Below are positions 1 to 7,684 of a DNA stretch of 18,291 nucleotides, piece after piece. Made by a program: the position numbers and the translations under genes. The DNA comes from Chloroflexota bacterium. Lineage in GTDB: Bacteria > Chloroflexota > Limnocylindria > Limnocylindrales > CSP1-4. The stretch is taken from NCBI GenBank assembly GCA_025935655.1, contig JAICUV010000041.1, positions 1 to 18,291 of the forward strand, given 5' to 3'. Each line of letters begins with the position of its first letter. The stretch's first letter is position 1. The notes beneath the pieces are model-generated. The model had not been told where the DNA came from. It saw nothing but the letters and a program-made list of their open reading frames with translations, and did not search any database.

Positions 1-683
1 GCCTCGAGGTCGAGGACGAGCGCCGTGTGGCTGTCCACGCCGAGGATGAACGAGCCCTCGGGACGCATCGCCTCCAGTGCCTGCAGCCGGCGCGCCCCCA
101 TGTAGCAGAACCGGGTGTCGTGGTTGCCGCCCTCGGCGTTGTCGTAGTGGGGGACGACGGCGGCGCGGAGGCCGGTCGCGACCCCCAGGAGGTCGAGGCC
201 CTCCAGCCAGCGCGGGTCCTCGCCCACCTTGTAGATCTCGTAGACGGGGATCGTGACGAGGCCGAGCGTCAACGCGGCCGCGCTCGCCATCGTGAGGATG
301 CCGCCGCCGGTGAGCTTCTCGGCGAGGGCGTCCGGGATCGGGCCACCGGCCCACTGGCGGAGCGCATAGCTCGGGCTGCCCGGCCCGGCCATCACATAGC
401 GGGCCTCCCGGATCCGGGCCACGGCCGTGGACTGGGTGACCGCGTCGACGTCGCGGCTCCGGAACGACGCGACCTCCACCGGGTTGCCGACGCTGGTCGC
501 GAAGAACTCGAGCGTCCGCTCGCTGAGGTCGTCGGCGTTCTCCTGGAAGCCGTACGGCGTGTCGACGATGGCGCCGGGCACGCCCTTCTCGCCGAACCGG
601 TCGAAGAGCGACCGGTGGACCTTGGCCATCGTGGGCGCCGTCTCGCCGGAGCCCATGATCGCGAGCACGCGGGGTCCGGTCAC
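1..683 (-). CDS. Peptidase S51 / class I glutamine amidotransferase-like protein (partial, C-terminus outside window)
   Basis: At least 227 codons are present and the reading frame leaves the window at its left edge without a stop. The GTG start (683-681) overlaps the TGA of the upstream hydrolase gene as GTGA, so translation is probably coupled. Visible landmarks are an N-terminal beta strand ending in MGSGE (about residues 10-14), a glycine-rich AGPGSPSYALRQW segment (99-111), a nucleophile-elbow-like stretch TMASAAAL (131-138) with Ser134, and GGNHDTRF plus GVDSHTAL near the edge. This is the arrangement of the S51 (dipeptidase E/cyanophycinase) and GATase1-like fold. The usual nucleophile context is G-x-S-A-G; here both glycines are alanine while the serine is kept. 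Substrate unknown. Family assignment is fairly confident, enzymatic activity is not. Confidence 0.7.
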   Translation of the reverse strand, partial: MTGPRVLAIMGSGETAPTMAKVHRSLFDRFGEKGVPGAIVDTPYGFQENADDLSERTLEFFATSVGNPVEVASFRSRDVDAVTQSTAVARIREARYVMAGPGSPSYALRQWAGGPIPDALAEKLTGGGILTMASAAALTLGLVTIPVYEIYKVGEDPRWLEGLDLLGVATGLRAAVVPHYDNAEGGNHDTRFCYMGARRLQALEAMRPEGSFILGVDSHTALVLDLE

Positions 684-1543
684 GCGAAGAACCCCTCCGC
701 GAGCATGTCGAGCATCACATCCGCCAGTTCGACCGGATGCTGCGCGTGGATGTCGTGGTCGCCGTGGAACCAGCGGACGCGGGCGTTCGGCAGCCGGTCC
801 ATCGCCAGGTCGATCCCCTCGCGCTTCTGGATCGCGCGCTCGTCCGCGCCCGTCTCGGCTGGGGCGAGCAGCACCGGCGTCGCGACCTCCGCGTAGACCT
901 CCGACGGTCGGTGGTCCCACAGCCCGCGCAGCACCGCGATGTGGCGCTCGTACGTCAGCCACGGCGCGACCGTGCCGTCCTCGCGGACCTCGAAGTTCGC
1001 GAGCGTCCCGGCGATGCCCGTCTCGGGCCAGTCCGGGTGCGCGCCGCGGATGTAGCCCTCGATCTCGTCACGGTGGAGTCCCGCCAGCCGCGGCGGCGCG
1101 AGCCGCGCCTCGCACGCCTCCCAGCTGTCGAACGCGGCGCACGGCTCGAGCCAGCCGCCGTCCACGCACACGATCCCGCGGGTCGCGTCAGGGTGCCGGT
1201 GGGCGAGCTCCAGCACGACGTTGCCGCCCCACGACTGGCCCGCGACCACCGGCCGCTCCCAGCCCAGCGTCCCGATGAGCGTCGCCAGGTCGTCCGCGAC
1301 GGTCGCCATGTCGTAGGGTCCGTCCGGCTTCGCCGAGCGGCCGTGGCCGCGGAGATCCACGGTCGCCGACGCGTGGCCTCGCTCCGCGAGCCGTGACGCG
1401 ACGCCGTCCCACATCCGGGCGTTCGAGGCGAGCCCGTGCACGAGGACGAAGCCCGGCGCGTCCCCCGTCACGCCGCCCGGCGGCGCCCACGTGTCGACGG
1501 CCAGCTCCACGCCCTCGGCGACCGGGACGCGCGTCGTGTGCAT
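680..1543 (-). CDS. Alpha/beta-fold hydrolase
   Basis: This 287-aa protein has the canonical alpha/beta hydrolase order. An oxyanion-hole HG lies in LVHGLASNARMWD (about residues 34-46), then VDLRGHGRS (62-70), the nucleophile elbow AGQSWGG with Ser104, and a C-terminal histidine-rich HGDHDIHAQHP (260-270) supplying the catalytic His. No lid domain or signal peptide is obvious, so it is probably a cytoplasmic esterase, lactonase or related enzyme; the substrate cannot be read from the sequence. An in-frame ATG at 1570 exists. I prefer 1543 because the family N-terminus (TTRVPVAEGVELAV) begins there and a TATCAT -10-like box ends 6 nt before it, so an upstream start would lie outside the transcript. 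It heads a two-gene operon with the S51-like gene and is divergent from the adenosylhomocysteinase-like gene. Confidence 0.88.
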   Translation of the reverse strand: MHTTRVPVAEGVELAVDTWAPPGGVTGDAPGFVLVHGLASNARMWDGVASRLAERGHASATVDLRGHGRSAKPDGPYDMATVADDLATLIGTLGWERPVVAGQSWGGNVVLELAHRHPDATRGIVCVDGGWLEPCAAFDSWEACEARLAPPRLAGLHRDEIEGYIRGAHPDWPETGIAGTLANFEVREDGTVAPWLTYERHIAVLRGLWDHRPSEVYAEVATPVLLAPAETGADERAIQKREGIDLAMDRLPNARVRWFHGDHDIHAQHPVELADVMLDMLAEGFFA

Positions 1544-1549
1544 CACCCG

Positions 1550-1555
1550 ATGATA
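1550..1555 (-). promoter_or_regulatory. -10-like box TATCAT of the hydrolase gene
   Basis: On the minus strand TATCAT is followed by CGGGTG and then the ATG at 1543. A start site 6-7 nt downstream of the box would fall on the A of the ATG, giving a leaderless mRNA. No Shine-Dalgarno sequence is present. No good -35 is visible. Confidence 0.45.
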
Positions 1556-1645
1556 GGCGGGCCGGGGCAATCCTCCGAGCGCGACGCGGGACCGGCCCGG
1601 GCACGGCGTCCCGGCCGGTCGGCCCGATGCCGGAGGTCGGACGAC

Positions 1646-1661
1646 CCCCGCCGCGGCGGGG
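1646..1661. promoter_or_regulatory. Perfect 16-bp palindrome upstream of the adenosylhomocysteinase-like gene
   Basis: CCCCGCCGCGGCGGGG reads the same on both strands. It lies in the 164-bp divergent region and directly abuts TAGGCT (1662-1667), a possible weak -10 for the plus-strand gene at 1708. It could be an operator, but a GC-only palindrome in GC-rich DNA is weak evidence. Confidence 0.25.
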
Positions 1662-1707
1662 TAGGCTGGCGGACCGAGCCATCGTCCTGCCAGGAGCGCC
1701 GCCCGCG

Positions 1708-2925
1708 ATGCCGATCCCGTTCACCACCCTGGAGCCCAGCCTCGTCGCAGACCCCGACCTCGCCGCCGAGGGCGAGAAGCGCGTCGCGTGGGCGCGGACC
1801 CACATGCCGGTGCTCGCCCGCCTGCGCGCGGAGCTGGAGCGTGAGCGCCCGCTCGACGGCCGGCGGATCGGCATGTGCCTCCACGTCGAGGCGAAGACCG
1901 CCGTCCTCGTGGAGACCCTCCTCGCGGGCGGCGCCGAGATCGCCTGGACGGGCAGCCCGGCGACGACGGACGACGGGGTGGCCGCGGCGATGACCGCGCG
2001 GGACCGCCTCCGCATCTACGCCCTCAAGGCCGACGACACCGCCGCCCACCAGGCGCACATCGGGCGCGTCCTCGCGTCCGACCCGGACATGCTCCTCGAC
2101 AACGGCGCGGACCTCATCGCGGGCACCATCGAGCGCCCGGCGTCGCGCGTGCTCGCGGCCACCGAGGAGACGACGTCGGGCCGCCTCCGCCTGACCGGTG
2201 AGCTGGCGGGCCGCGTCCCGTTCCCGGTCATCGTCATCAACGATTCGCCGATCAAGCTCTCGTTCGAGAGCGAGCGCGGGATCGGCCCCGCGACCGTCGA
2301 CGGCTTCTTCCGCGCGACGAACACGTTCATCGCCGGCAAGACGTTCGCCGTCGTGGGGTTCGGCTGGTGCGGGCGGAGCCTCGCGCGGACGCTGCGGGCG
2401 ATGGGTGCGGTCGTGATGGTCGTGGAGATCGACCCGGTCCGGGCGCTCGAGGCCGCGTACGAGGGGATGCTCGTCACGACGATCGAGAAGGCGGCTGCGC
2501 GTGCCGACACGATCATCACGGTGACCGGGCGCCCCGGGATCGTGCGGACGGAGCACTTCGGCCTGCTGAAGGACGGCGCGATGCTGGGCAACATGGGCCA
2601 CTTCTCGACCGAGATCGACGTCGCCGGGCTGCGCGCGATGGCGACCGGCTCCCGGATGGTCAACACGCATGTCGAGGAGTTCGACCTCCCGGGCGGACGG
2701 CGGGTGCACCTCCTGGCCCGGGGCGAGATGCTCAACCTGACCGCGGCGATCGGGCACCAGATCGAGGTCATGGACCTCGGCTTCGCGCTCCAGGCGCACT
2801 CGATGCGGATCCTCGCGCAGGACGCCGCCTCGTACACGCCCGGGTACCAGCCGGTTCCGGAGCACGTGAACCGCGCGATCGCGGAGCACGGCCTGCGGAC
2901 GATGTCGACGGTCGACCTCGACTGA
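1708..2925 (+). CDS. Adenosylhomocysteinase (SAHH)-like protein with substituted active-site residues
   Basis: This 405-aa protein aligns along its length with the shorter archaeal-type S-adenosyl-L-homocysteine hydrolases, NAD-dependent enzymes that split AdoHcy into adenosine and homocysteine. Seen: CLHVEAKTA (57-65, His59), TEETTSG (152-158), NDSPIK (178-183, Lys183), the NAD-binding loop GFGWCGRS (217-224) with Glu240 ending the second strand, NMGHF (295-299) and AIGHQ (347-351). Residues equivalent to human Asp131, Asp190, Asn191 and Asp303 are Asn132, Glu187, Ser188 and Ser300. The C-terminal Lys/Tyr tail of eukaryotic enzymes and the usual C-terminal extension are missing. His59, Glu154, Lys183, His298 and His350 are kept. 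It may be a diverged hydrolase, one with another nucleoside thioether substrate, or an NAD-binding paralogue. Start chosen because the family N-terminus begins here; AGGAG lies 11 nt upstream. A HAD gene follows after 6 nt. Confidence 0.82.
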   Translation: MPIPFTTLEPSLVADPDLAAEGEKRVAWARTHMPVLARLRAELERERPLDGRRIGMCLHVEAKTAVLVETLLAGGAEIAWTGSPATTDDGVAAAMTARDRLRIYALKADDTAAHQAHIGRVLASDPDMLLDNGADLIAGTIERPASRVLAATEETTSGRLRLTGELAGRVPFPVIVINDSPIKLSFESERGIGPATVDGFFRATNTFIAGKTFAVVGFGWCGRSLARTLRAMGAVVMVVEIDPVRALEAAYEGMLVTTIEKAAARADTIITVTGRPGIVRTEHFGLLKDGAMLGNMGHFSTEIDVAGLRAMATGSRMVNTHVEEFDLPGGRRVHLLARGEMLNLTAAIGHQIEVMDLGFALQAHSMRILAQDAASYTPGYQPVPEHVNRAIAEHGLRTMSTVDLD

Positions 2926-2931
2926 CCCGCG

Positions 2932-3615
2932 ATGGCCTTCACGCTCCTGTTCGACGGCGACGACACGCTGTGGGCGAACAACCACCACTTCGAGCGCGCG
3001 ATCGAGCGGTTCTGCGCGCTCGTGGTGGGCGGCGAGTGGACCGAGCAGGCCGTGCGCGACGAGCTCGACCGGGTCGAGGAGGCGGCATGGCACCGCGGGG
3101 GCGCGGGCAAGGACGCGTTCGGCCGGAACATGCGCGAGGCCGCCGCGGGGATGGTGCTGCCGGGTCGGCTGCCGGCCGTGCTGGCCGCGGTCGACGCGAT
3201 CGTGCGCGAGATGGAGACCAGCGCGGTGGCGCTCATGCCCGGCGTGGTGCCGACGCTCGAGGACCTGGGGCGGCGCCACGTCCTGGGGATCGTGACCCGC
3301 GGCGACCCGGCGGAGCAGTGGGCGAAGATCGACGGGTCCGGGATCAGCAACCGGTTCACGCACATCGAGGTCGTGCGCGACAAGGACGAGGCGACGTACC
3401 GCCGGCTCGTGGCGGCCTGGGGCCTGGACCCGGCGACCACATGGATGATCGGCAACTCGCCGCGGTCGGACATTCTCCCGGCCCGTGCCGCCGGGCTGCG
3501 GGCCGTCTACATCCCGAACCCGTCCACGTGGCGGCTCGAGCACGCGGAGCTCGACCCCGCGGACGGCGGCGTGATGACACTCGCGGCATTTGGGGAGTTG
3601 CTGGGGGCGTTCTGA
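2932..3615 (+). CDS. HAD-superfamily hydrolase
   Basis: This 227-aa protein carries the four HAD motifs. Motif I is LLFDGDDTLW with nucleophile Asp8 and acid/base Asp10, motif II is the Thr in GIVTRGD, motif III is the Lys in RDKDEATYRRL, and motif IV is GNSPRSDI. An alpha-helical cap lies between motifs I and II, as in C1-cap phosphatases. Motif IV has GNS where GDS is more common, which is also seen in a branch of putative HAD phosphatases. The start lies 6 nt after the stop of the SAHH-like gene and no Shine-Dalgarno sequence is visible, so it is probably cotranslated. Substrate unknown; a phosphorylated nucleoside or sugar derivative linked to its partner gene is a guess. Confidence 0.88.
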   Translation: MAFTLLFDGDDTLWANNHHFERAIERFCALVVGGEWTEQAVRDELDRVEEAAWHRGGAGKDAFGRNMREAAAGMVLPGRLPAVLAAVDAIVREMETSAVALMPGVVPTLEDLGRRHVLGIVTRGDPAEQWAKIDGSGISNRFTHIEVVRDKDEATYRRLVAAWGLDPATTWMIGNSPRSDILPARAAGLRAVYIPNPSTWRLEHAELDPADGGVMTLAAFGELLGAF

Positions 3616-3629
3616 GCGGTGGAGCGCTC
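3614..3629. terminator. Weak hairpin between convergent genes
   Basis: GAGCG and CGCTC can pair over a 6-nt loop in the 40-bp gap between the HAD gene and the VWA gene. There is no T-run, so termination activity is doubtful. Confidence 0.25.
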
Positions 3630-3655
3630 GTCCTTGGCGGGCGCGGTCCCGACCC

Positions 3656-4750
3656 TTACGGAAAGCGGTTGAACCACACGGCCGCGAGTCCGGCGCCCGC
3701 GAGCACCAGCAGTAGCGCACCGGCGGCAAACCACTGGGTCACCTCCTGCTGCTGCGTCGTGAAGCCCACCCGCGATCCCAGGCTCTCGTAGACCGAGGCG
3801 AGGTCCTCGGCCGTCGGGGCGTCGAAGAACTTGCCGCCCGTCATCGCCGCGACCTGCTGGAGGGTGCCCGTGTCCGGCGGGACCTGGAGCTGCTGCAGCT
3901 GCCCGAACTGGTCCTGCACCTCGACGACACCGTTCGGCGTCCCGAGCGCGATCGCGTAGATCGGCATCCCGGCGGCCACGGCGTCCCGGGCGGCGTCGAG
4001 TGGCTCGCGCTGCCCGGTCGAGTTGGCCCCGTCGGAGAGGAGCACGGTCGCGGTCACGGGCGCCGCGCCGGGGGCGGTCCCCGTCGACGGGTCCGCGGCC
4101 GCGCCGGAGGCCGGAGACGCGGCGGGTCCCGAGGAGCCGTCCGGTGCCGACGAGGCGTTCGGTGCCTGGCTCGGCGAGGCGGAGCCGCCGGCCACGTCGG
4201 CGCTGGCGTTGCGCGCATCCGCCGTGGCGTCCACCGACAGGGCGATCGCGTCGCCGAGGGCGGTGCCCCCGGTGGGCTGCAGGTTGGCGATCGCATCGAG
4301 CACCTCGCCGCGATCCGCGGTCGGGGCGATGACGAGACGGGCGTCGGTGGAGAAGGCGATGACGCCGACCCGGAACGCGGCCGGCAGTGTCTTGACGAAC
4401 GACGTCGCGGCCGCCTTGGCGGCGTCGAGGCGCGTCGGGCTGACGTCGGTCGCCTCCATCGACTTCGACACGTCCATCGTGAGCATCACGGTCGCCTCCT
4501 CGCGGGGGACCTGGAGCATCATCGACGGCCGGGCGAGGGCGACGGCGAGCAGGCCGATCGCGGCGAGGTAGAGCGCCGTCGGCACGTGTCGACGCCAGCC
4601 GGGCCTGCGGGGCACGAGGTTCGACAGCAGGTCCACGTTCGTGAACCGCACGACATACCGCTGCCGGCGCCGCTGGACCAGCAGGTACGCGCCGAGGGCG
4701 ATCGGCACGAGGAGCAGGAGCGCAAGCAGCGCGGGATCGGCGAAGGTCAT
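3656..4750 (-). CDS. Membrane-anchored von Willebrand factor A (VWA) domain protein, BatA-like
   Basis: This 364-aa protein has two N-terminal membrane helices (about residues 7-25 and 58-73), a periplasmic or exposed VWA domain, and a C-terminal helix (about 341-359). The MIDAS metal site is complete: DVSKS (Asp93, Ser95, Ser97), TGGT (160-163) and LLSDGA (Asp240). Such proteins act with a MoxR ATPase in metal-dependent assembly or chaperone-like tasks in the envelope. About 55 residues (roughly 178-232), almost only Ala, Ser, Pro, Gly, Thr and Asp, interrupt the VWA fold between the second and third MIDAS motifs. The ATG overlaps the TGA of the DUF58 gene (ATGA at 4747-4750), so it is the last gene of a coupled three-gene operon. 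An open frame continues upstream inside the DUF58 gene but has no family similarity, so this start is well supported. Confidence 0.9.
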   Translation of the reverse strand: MTFADPALLALLLLVPIALGAYLLVQRRRQRYVVRFTNVDLLSNLVPRRPGWRRHVPTALYLAAIGLLAVALARPSMMLQVPREEATVMLTMDVSKSMEATDVSPTRLDAAKAAATSFVKTLPAAFRVGVIAFSTDARLVIAPTADRGEVLDAIANLQPTGGTALGDAIALSVDATADARNASADVAGGSASPSQAPNASSAPDGSSGPAASPASGAAADPSTGTAPGAAPVTATVLLSDGANSTGQREPLDAARDAVAAGMPIYAIALGTPNGVVEVQDQFGQLQQLQVPPDTGTLQQVAAMTGGKFFDAPTAEDLASVYESLGSRVGFTTQQQEVTQWFAAGALLLVLAGAGLAAVWFNRFP

Positions 4751-5721
4751 GGGAGCATCCCCTGGAGACGGAGCTGGTCGGCGAGCGAGCGCAGCCAGCT
4801 GCCGGAGGTGGACAGGACGACGTGGCGGACGCGGAGCCGGCGGAGCTCCCGCGCGACGTGCTCGCGGTCGCGGGCCGCAGCCTCGGCAAACCGGGCACGC
4901 AGCTGCGCGGACGAGGTGTCGACCCGCACCTCGCGCCCGGTCTCGGCATCGACGAGCGTGAGGTCGCCCACGTCGGGCAGCTCGTCCTCGCGCGGATCGC
5001 GGATCTCGACGACGAGCACGGCGTGGCGCTGGGCCACGGCGCCGAGCTGGGACAGCCAGTCCACGGGACCGCGGAGGTCCGTGACGAGGACCACCTGGCC
5101 GCCGGGCGGCGTGCCGCGGGCGACGAACCGCAGCGCGGACGCCGGCGTGCGTGTCTCGTCCGACATGGGCTGATCCTGCGCGGCGACTGCCGCGGCACCG
5201 TCGGCCTCGGCGTCGAGGAGCGTCGCGAGCAGCGCCGCCCGGCCGGTCCGGGGTTCGGTGCGCCGGTCCGACCGGCCGCCGAAGGTGACGACGCCCAGCC
5301 GGTTGCCGCGCTGCGCCGACAGATGGGCCATGGCGATCGACACGCCCTCGGCCACGTCCGCCTTGCGGCGGTCGGCCGTGCCGAACTGCATCGACGGCGA
5401 CGAGTCGAGGAGGAGCCAGGTCGTGAGCGCGCGCTCCGGGACGTGGACCCGGACGTGCGGCTGGTTCATGCGCGCGGTGACGTTCCAGTCGATCCGGCGG
5501 ACGTCGTCGCCCGGCTCGTACGGGCGCACCTGGGCGAGCTCCGTGCCGCCACCGAGGTCGCGGGCACGGTAGTCGCCGGCCACCAGGCCGCGGATCTGGC
5601 GCGCGATCGAGAGCTCGAGCGCACGGAGCAGCGCCTCCGGGGTGGGGCCGGGACCCGGCGTTGCGGGCGACCGCCGCCGGCCGCCGGACCGGACGCGCTT
5701 GCCCGCCGCGGTCAGCGTCAC
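4747..5721 (-). CDS. DUF58 domain-containing protein
   Basis: This 324-aa protein contains the DUF58 signature YEPGDDVRRIDWNVTARM (about residues 68-85), followed by a degenerate VWA-like domain with LLLDSSPSMQFG and, later, VLVTDLRG. DUF58 proteins are encoded between MoxR ATPases and VWA membrane proteins in many bacteria and are thought to help the MoxR complex act on its targets. Unlike many relatives, no N-terminal membrane helices are seen; the first 30 residues are Arg/Gly/Pro-rich. The GTG start overlaps the MoxR stop as GTGA (5718-5721), and its own stop overlaps the VWA ATG. Confidence 0.92.
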   Translation of the reverse strand: MTLTAAGKRVRSGGRRRSPATPGPGPTPEALLRALELSIARQIRGLVAGDYRARDLGGGTELAQVRPYEPGDDVRRIDWNVTARMNQPHVRVHVPERALTTWLLLDSSPSMQFGTADRRKADVAEGVSIAMAHLSAQRGNRLGVVTFGGRSDRRTEPRTGRAALLATLLDAEADGAAAVAAQDQPMSDETRTPASALRFVARGTPPGGQVVLVTDLRGPVDWLSQLGAVAQRHAVLVVEIRDPREDELPDVGDLTLVDAETGREVRVDTSSAQLRARFAEAAARDREHVARELRRLRVRHVVLSTSGSWLRSLADQLRLQGMLP

Positions 5722-6767
5722 GCGCTGCGCTCCTCGGTGATCTGCCGCGGCGCGGGAACGGCCGGCAGGATCCGGCCAAGGATCGCGTCCGCGGACACCT
5801 CCTCGGCGAGCGCGGCGAACGACGGGACGATGCGGTGACGCAGGACGTCGGGTGCCAGCTCGTAGATGTCGGCCGGGACCACGTAGCGGCGGCCGCGGAG
5901 CAGCGCGAGGGCGCGGGCGGCATGGATGAGGTTGATCGAGCCGCGCGGGCTCGCGCCGTAGGCGATGTACGCCTTGAGGTCCGGCTGTCCGACGAGCGCG
6001 GGCTCGCGGGTCGCGGCGACGATCGCCACCGCGTAGGCGACGAGCACCGGGTCGACGTAGATCTCTGGCGTGGCTGCCTGGAGCAGCTCGAGCGAGCGGG
6101 CGTCGAGGACCCGGCGCACGGCGGCCGCCGGCCGGAGCGAGCGCTCCACGACGGTCTGCTCCTCGGCCGGGGTGGGATAGCCCACGACGACCTTCATCAT
6201 GAACCGGTCGACCTGCGCCTCCGGGAGCGGGTACGTGCCCTCGGACTCGATCGGGTTCTGGGTCGCCATCACGAGGAACGGGCGCGGGACCGCGTAGCTC
6301 TCGCGCCCGATCGTGACCTGGCGCTCCTGCATCACCTCGAGCAGCGCGGACTGGACCTTGGCCGGCGCGCGGTTGATCTCGTCGGCGAGGAGGAAGTTCG
6401 TGAACACCGGACCCAGCTCGGTCTCGAACGTCGCGTCGCCCGGGCGGTAGATGCGCGTCCCCACGAGGTCGGCGGGCACGAGGTCGGGCGTGAACTGGAT
6501 CCGCCGGAAGGACGCGTCGAGCGCGTCGGCGAGCGTCCGGATCGTGAGCGTCTTGGCGAGGCCCGGGACGCCCTCGAGGAGGAGGTGGCCGCCGGCGAGG
6601 AGCGCGACGAGCACCCGCTCGAGCATGGCGTCCTGGCCGACGATGACGCGGCGGATCTCGTACAGGACGGCCTCGGCGGTGACCCGCGGGTCGACCGGGA
6701 CGGCGTCGGCGTCGGTGGCGGGGTGGAGCGCCTGCGGCTGCGTGGGCTCGTGCTGCGGTGCGGTCAT
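5718..6767 (-). CDS. MoxR-family AAA+ ATPase
   Basis: This 349-aa protein carries Walker A EGVPGLAKT, the Walker B region LLADEINRAP, sensor 1 ATQNP, the arginine-finger region around LPEAQVDRFMM, and sensor 2 GASPRG. It is a typical MoxR (AAA_3 plus lid domain), thought to remodel or activate client proteins using ATP. The start is fixed by GGAGG 6 nt upstream of the ATG. It is the first gene of MoxR-DUF58-VWA. The 217-bp gap upstream separates it from the lipoprotein gene and probably contains its promoter, although no convincing -10/-35 pair was recognised there. Confidence 0.95.
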   Translation of the reverse strand: MTAPQHEPTQPQALHPATDADAVPVDPRVTAEAVLYEIRRVIVGQDAMLERVLVALLAGGHLLLEGVPGLAKTLTIRTLADALDASFRRIQFTPDLVPADLVGTRIYRPGDATFETELGPVFTNFLLADEINRAPAKVQSALLEVMQERQVTIGRESYAVPRPFLVMATQNPIESEGTYPLPEAQVDRFMMKVVVGYPTPAEEQTVVERSLRPAAAVRRVLDARSLELLQAATPEIYVDPVLVAYAVAIVAATREPALVGQPDLKAYIAYGASPRGSINLIHAARALALLRGRRYVVPADIYELAPDVLRHRIVPSFAALAEEVSADAILGRILPAVPAPRQITEERSA

Positions 6768-6936
6768 GCGGGTCCTCCGGCGCCCGGCAGGCGGGCTGGA
6801 TCGGCGATGGGCGGCGGCTGCCGTGCTTCCGCCCGGCACCTGTGCGCTCGATCCTTCGGGGACACGATGAGAGTTCGCTGACAGGGCGCCCTTGGTGGAG
6901 GGTCCATTGCCGCGCCTTAACCCGGGCGCAACGGAA

Positions 6937-6965
6937 CAGGGGGCCCGCCCGGCGCGAGCCCCCTG
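6937..6965 (-). terminator. Hairpin downstream of the lipoprotein gene
   Basis: CAGGGGGC and GCCCCCTG form a perfect 8-bp stem with a 13-nt GC-rich loop, 19 nt past the stop of the minus-strand gene. There is no clear U-run. It is the only notable structure in the 217-bp gap 6768-6984. Confidence 0.4.
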
Positions 6966-6984
6966 GACCCGGCGCGGGCCGCCG

Positions 6985-7624
6985 TCAGGGCAGCTGCGAG
7001 ATGATCGACTCGGTGGTGGGCTGGTCCGCGAACAGGACGTAGAACAGGACGTCGTCCTTGAGATAGATCGCCGCCCCGAACGGCGGCGTGCCACCCGTGC
7101 GGACCGACTTGCCCGCGATCGTCGTCTCCTTGAGGTCGCCCAGGCTGCCCGACGAGTCGAGCACGGGCAGGAGCTTCTCGGCATCCACGCCCTTGACCTG
7201 GATCGCCATGACGATGGCGGCCGGTCCGGACCCCGTCGTCGTCGGCGTCGCGAGGGCAAACCGCACGTCATTCACGGTCTTGCCGTTCGCCTCGAGCAGC
7301 GGCTGGAGCTCGCCCGCGTTGATCGGCACGCCGGCGAGACCCAGCGAGGACCCGTCGAAGCTGCTCTTCTTGAACGTGATGCCGTTCGCCTCGCTCGGGA
7401 GCATCGCCTCGAGGTCGGCCGCGGCCCCGGGCTGGAGGCTCACGTCCGGGCCGCCCGCGGCGGCCGACGCGGGGGCCCCGGATTCGGCCGCGACGGATGC
7501 GGGCGCCTGGGTGACGGTCGGCGCCGCGGTCGCCGCCGGTGTCGCGGTCGAGGACGCGCTGCCGCCGCACGCGACAAGGGCGAGCGCGGTGCCCCGCGAG
7601 CAGGACGGACAGTTGGCGATTCAT
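6985..7624 (-). CDS. Small lipoprotein, signal peptide disrupted by a +1 frameshift
   Basis: The ATG at 7624 has a good Shine-Dalgarno (GGGGAGG) and reads MNRQLSVLLAG, then runs into an implausible Arg-rich frame. Shifting by one base at the run of four C (plus-strand 7592-7595) restores a textbook lipoprotein signal: LLAGTALALVACGGS, with the lipobox Cys. This is followed by an Ala/Thr/Pro-rich linker and a folded domain (about residues 60-212, from SLQPGAAADLEAMLP to the end). The continuing frame has no ATG, GTG or TTG before the shift point; without it, translation could begin only at an internal GTG (7443), which would make a 152-aa protein with no signal. Corrected length is 212 aa. The domain is not one I recognise. 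The shift may be a sequencing or assembly error, a true mutation, or slippage at the homopolymer. It lies 60 bp downstream of the AI-2E gene on the same strand. Confidence 0.7.
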
Positions 7625-7684
7625 GAAGGCTGCCTCCCCGTGGGCCGTGCCGCCCGGCTCGGTCTGATCGCGGCGAGGTCCAGC

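Noticed and set aside
1544..1707. AdoHcy (SAH) riboswitch upstream of the SAHH-like gene
   Set aside because: The expected conserved core was not found in the 164-bp gap; only a GC palindrome is clear.
1543..3729. A 728-codon open frame on the minus strand opposite the SAHH-like and HAD genes
   Set aside because: It is Arg/His/Asp-rich with no family similarity and mirrors two well-supported genes; long antisense frames are expected in DNA this rich in GC.
4751..5923. In-frame N-terminal extension of the VWA gene giving 755 aa
   Set aside because: The extension lies inside the DUF58 and MoxR genes in another frame and has no protein-like features; the ATGA junction fixes the start at 4750.
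7030..7052. Short direct repeat GAACAGGACGT twice
   Set aside because: It lies in coding sequence and reflects a repeated Val-Leu-Phe-like codon pattern; too short to be meaningful.
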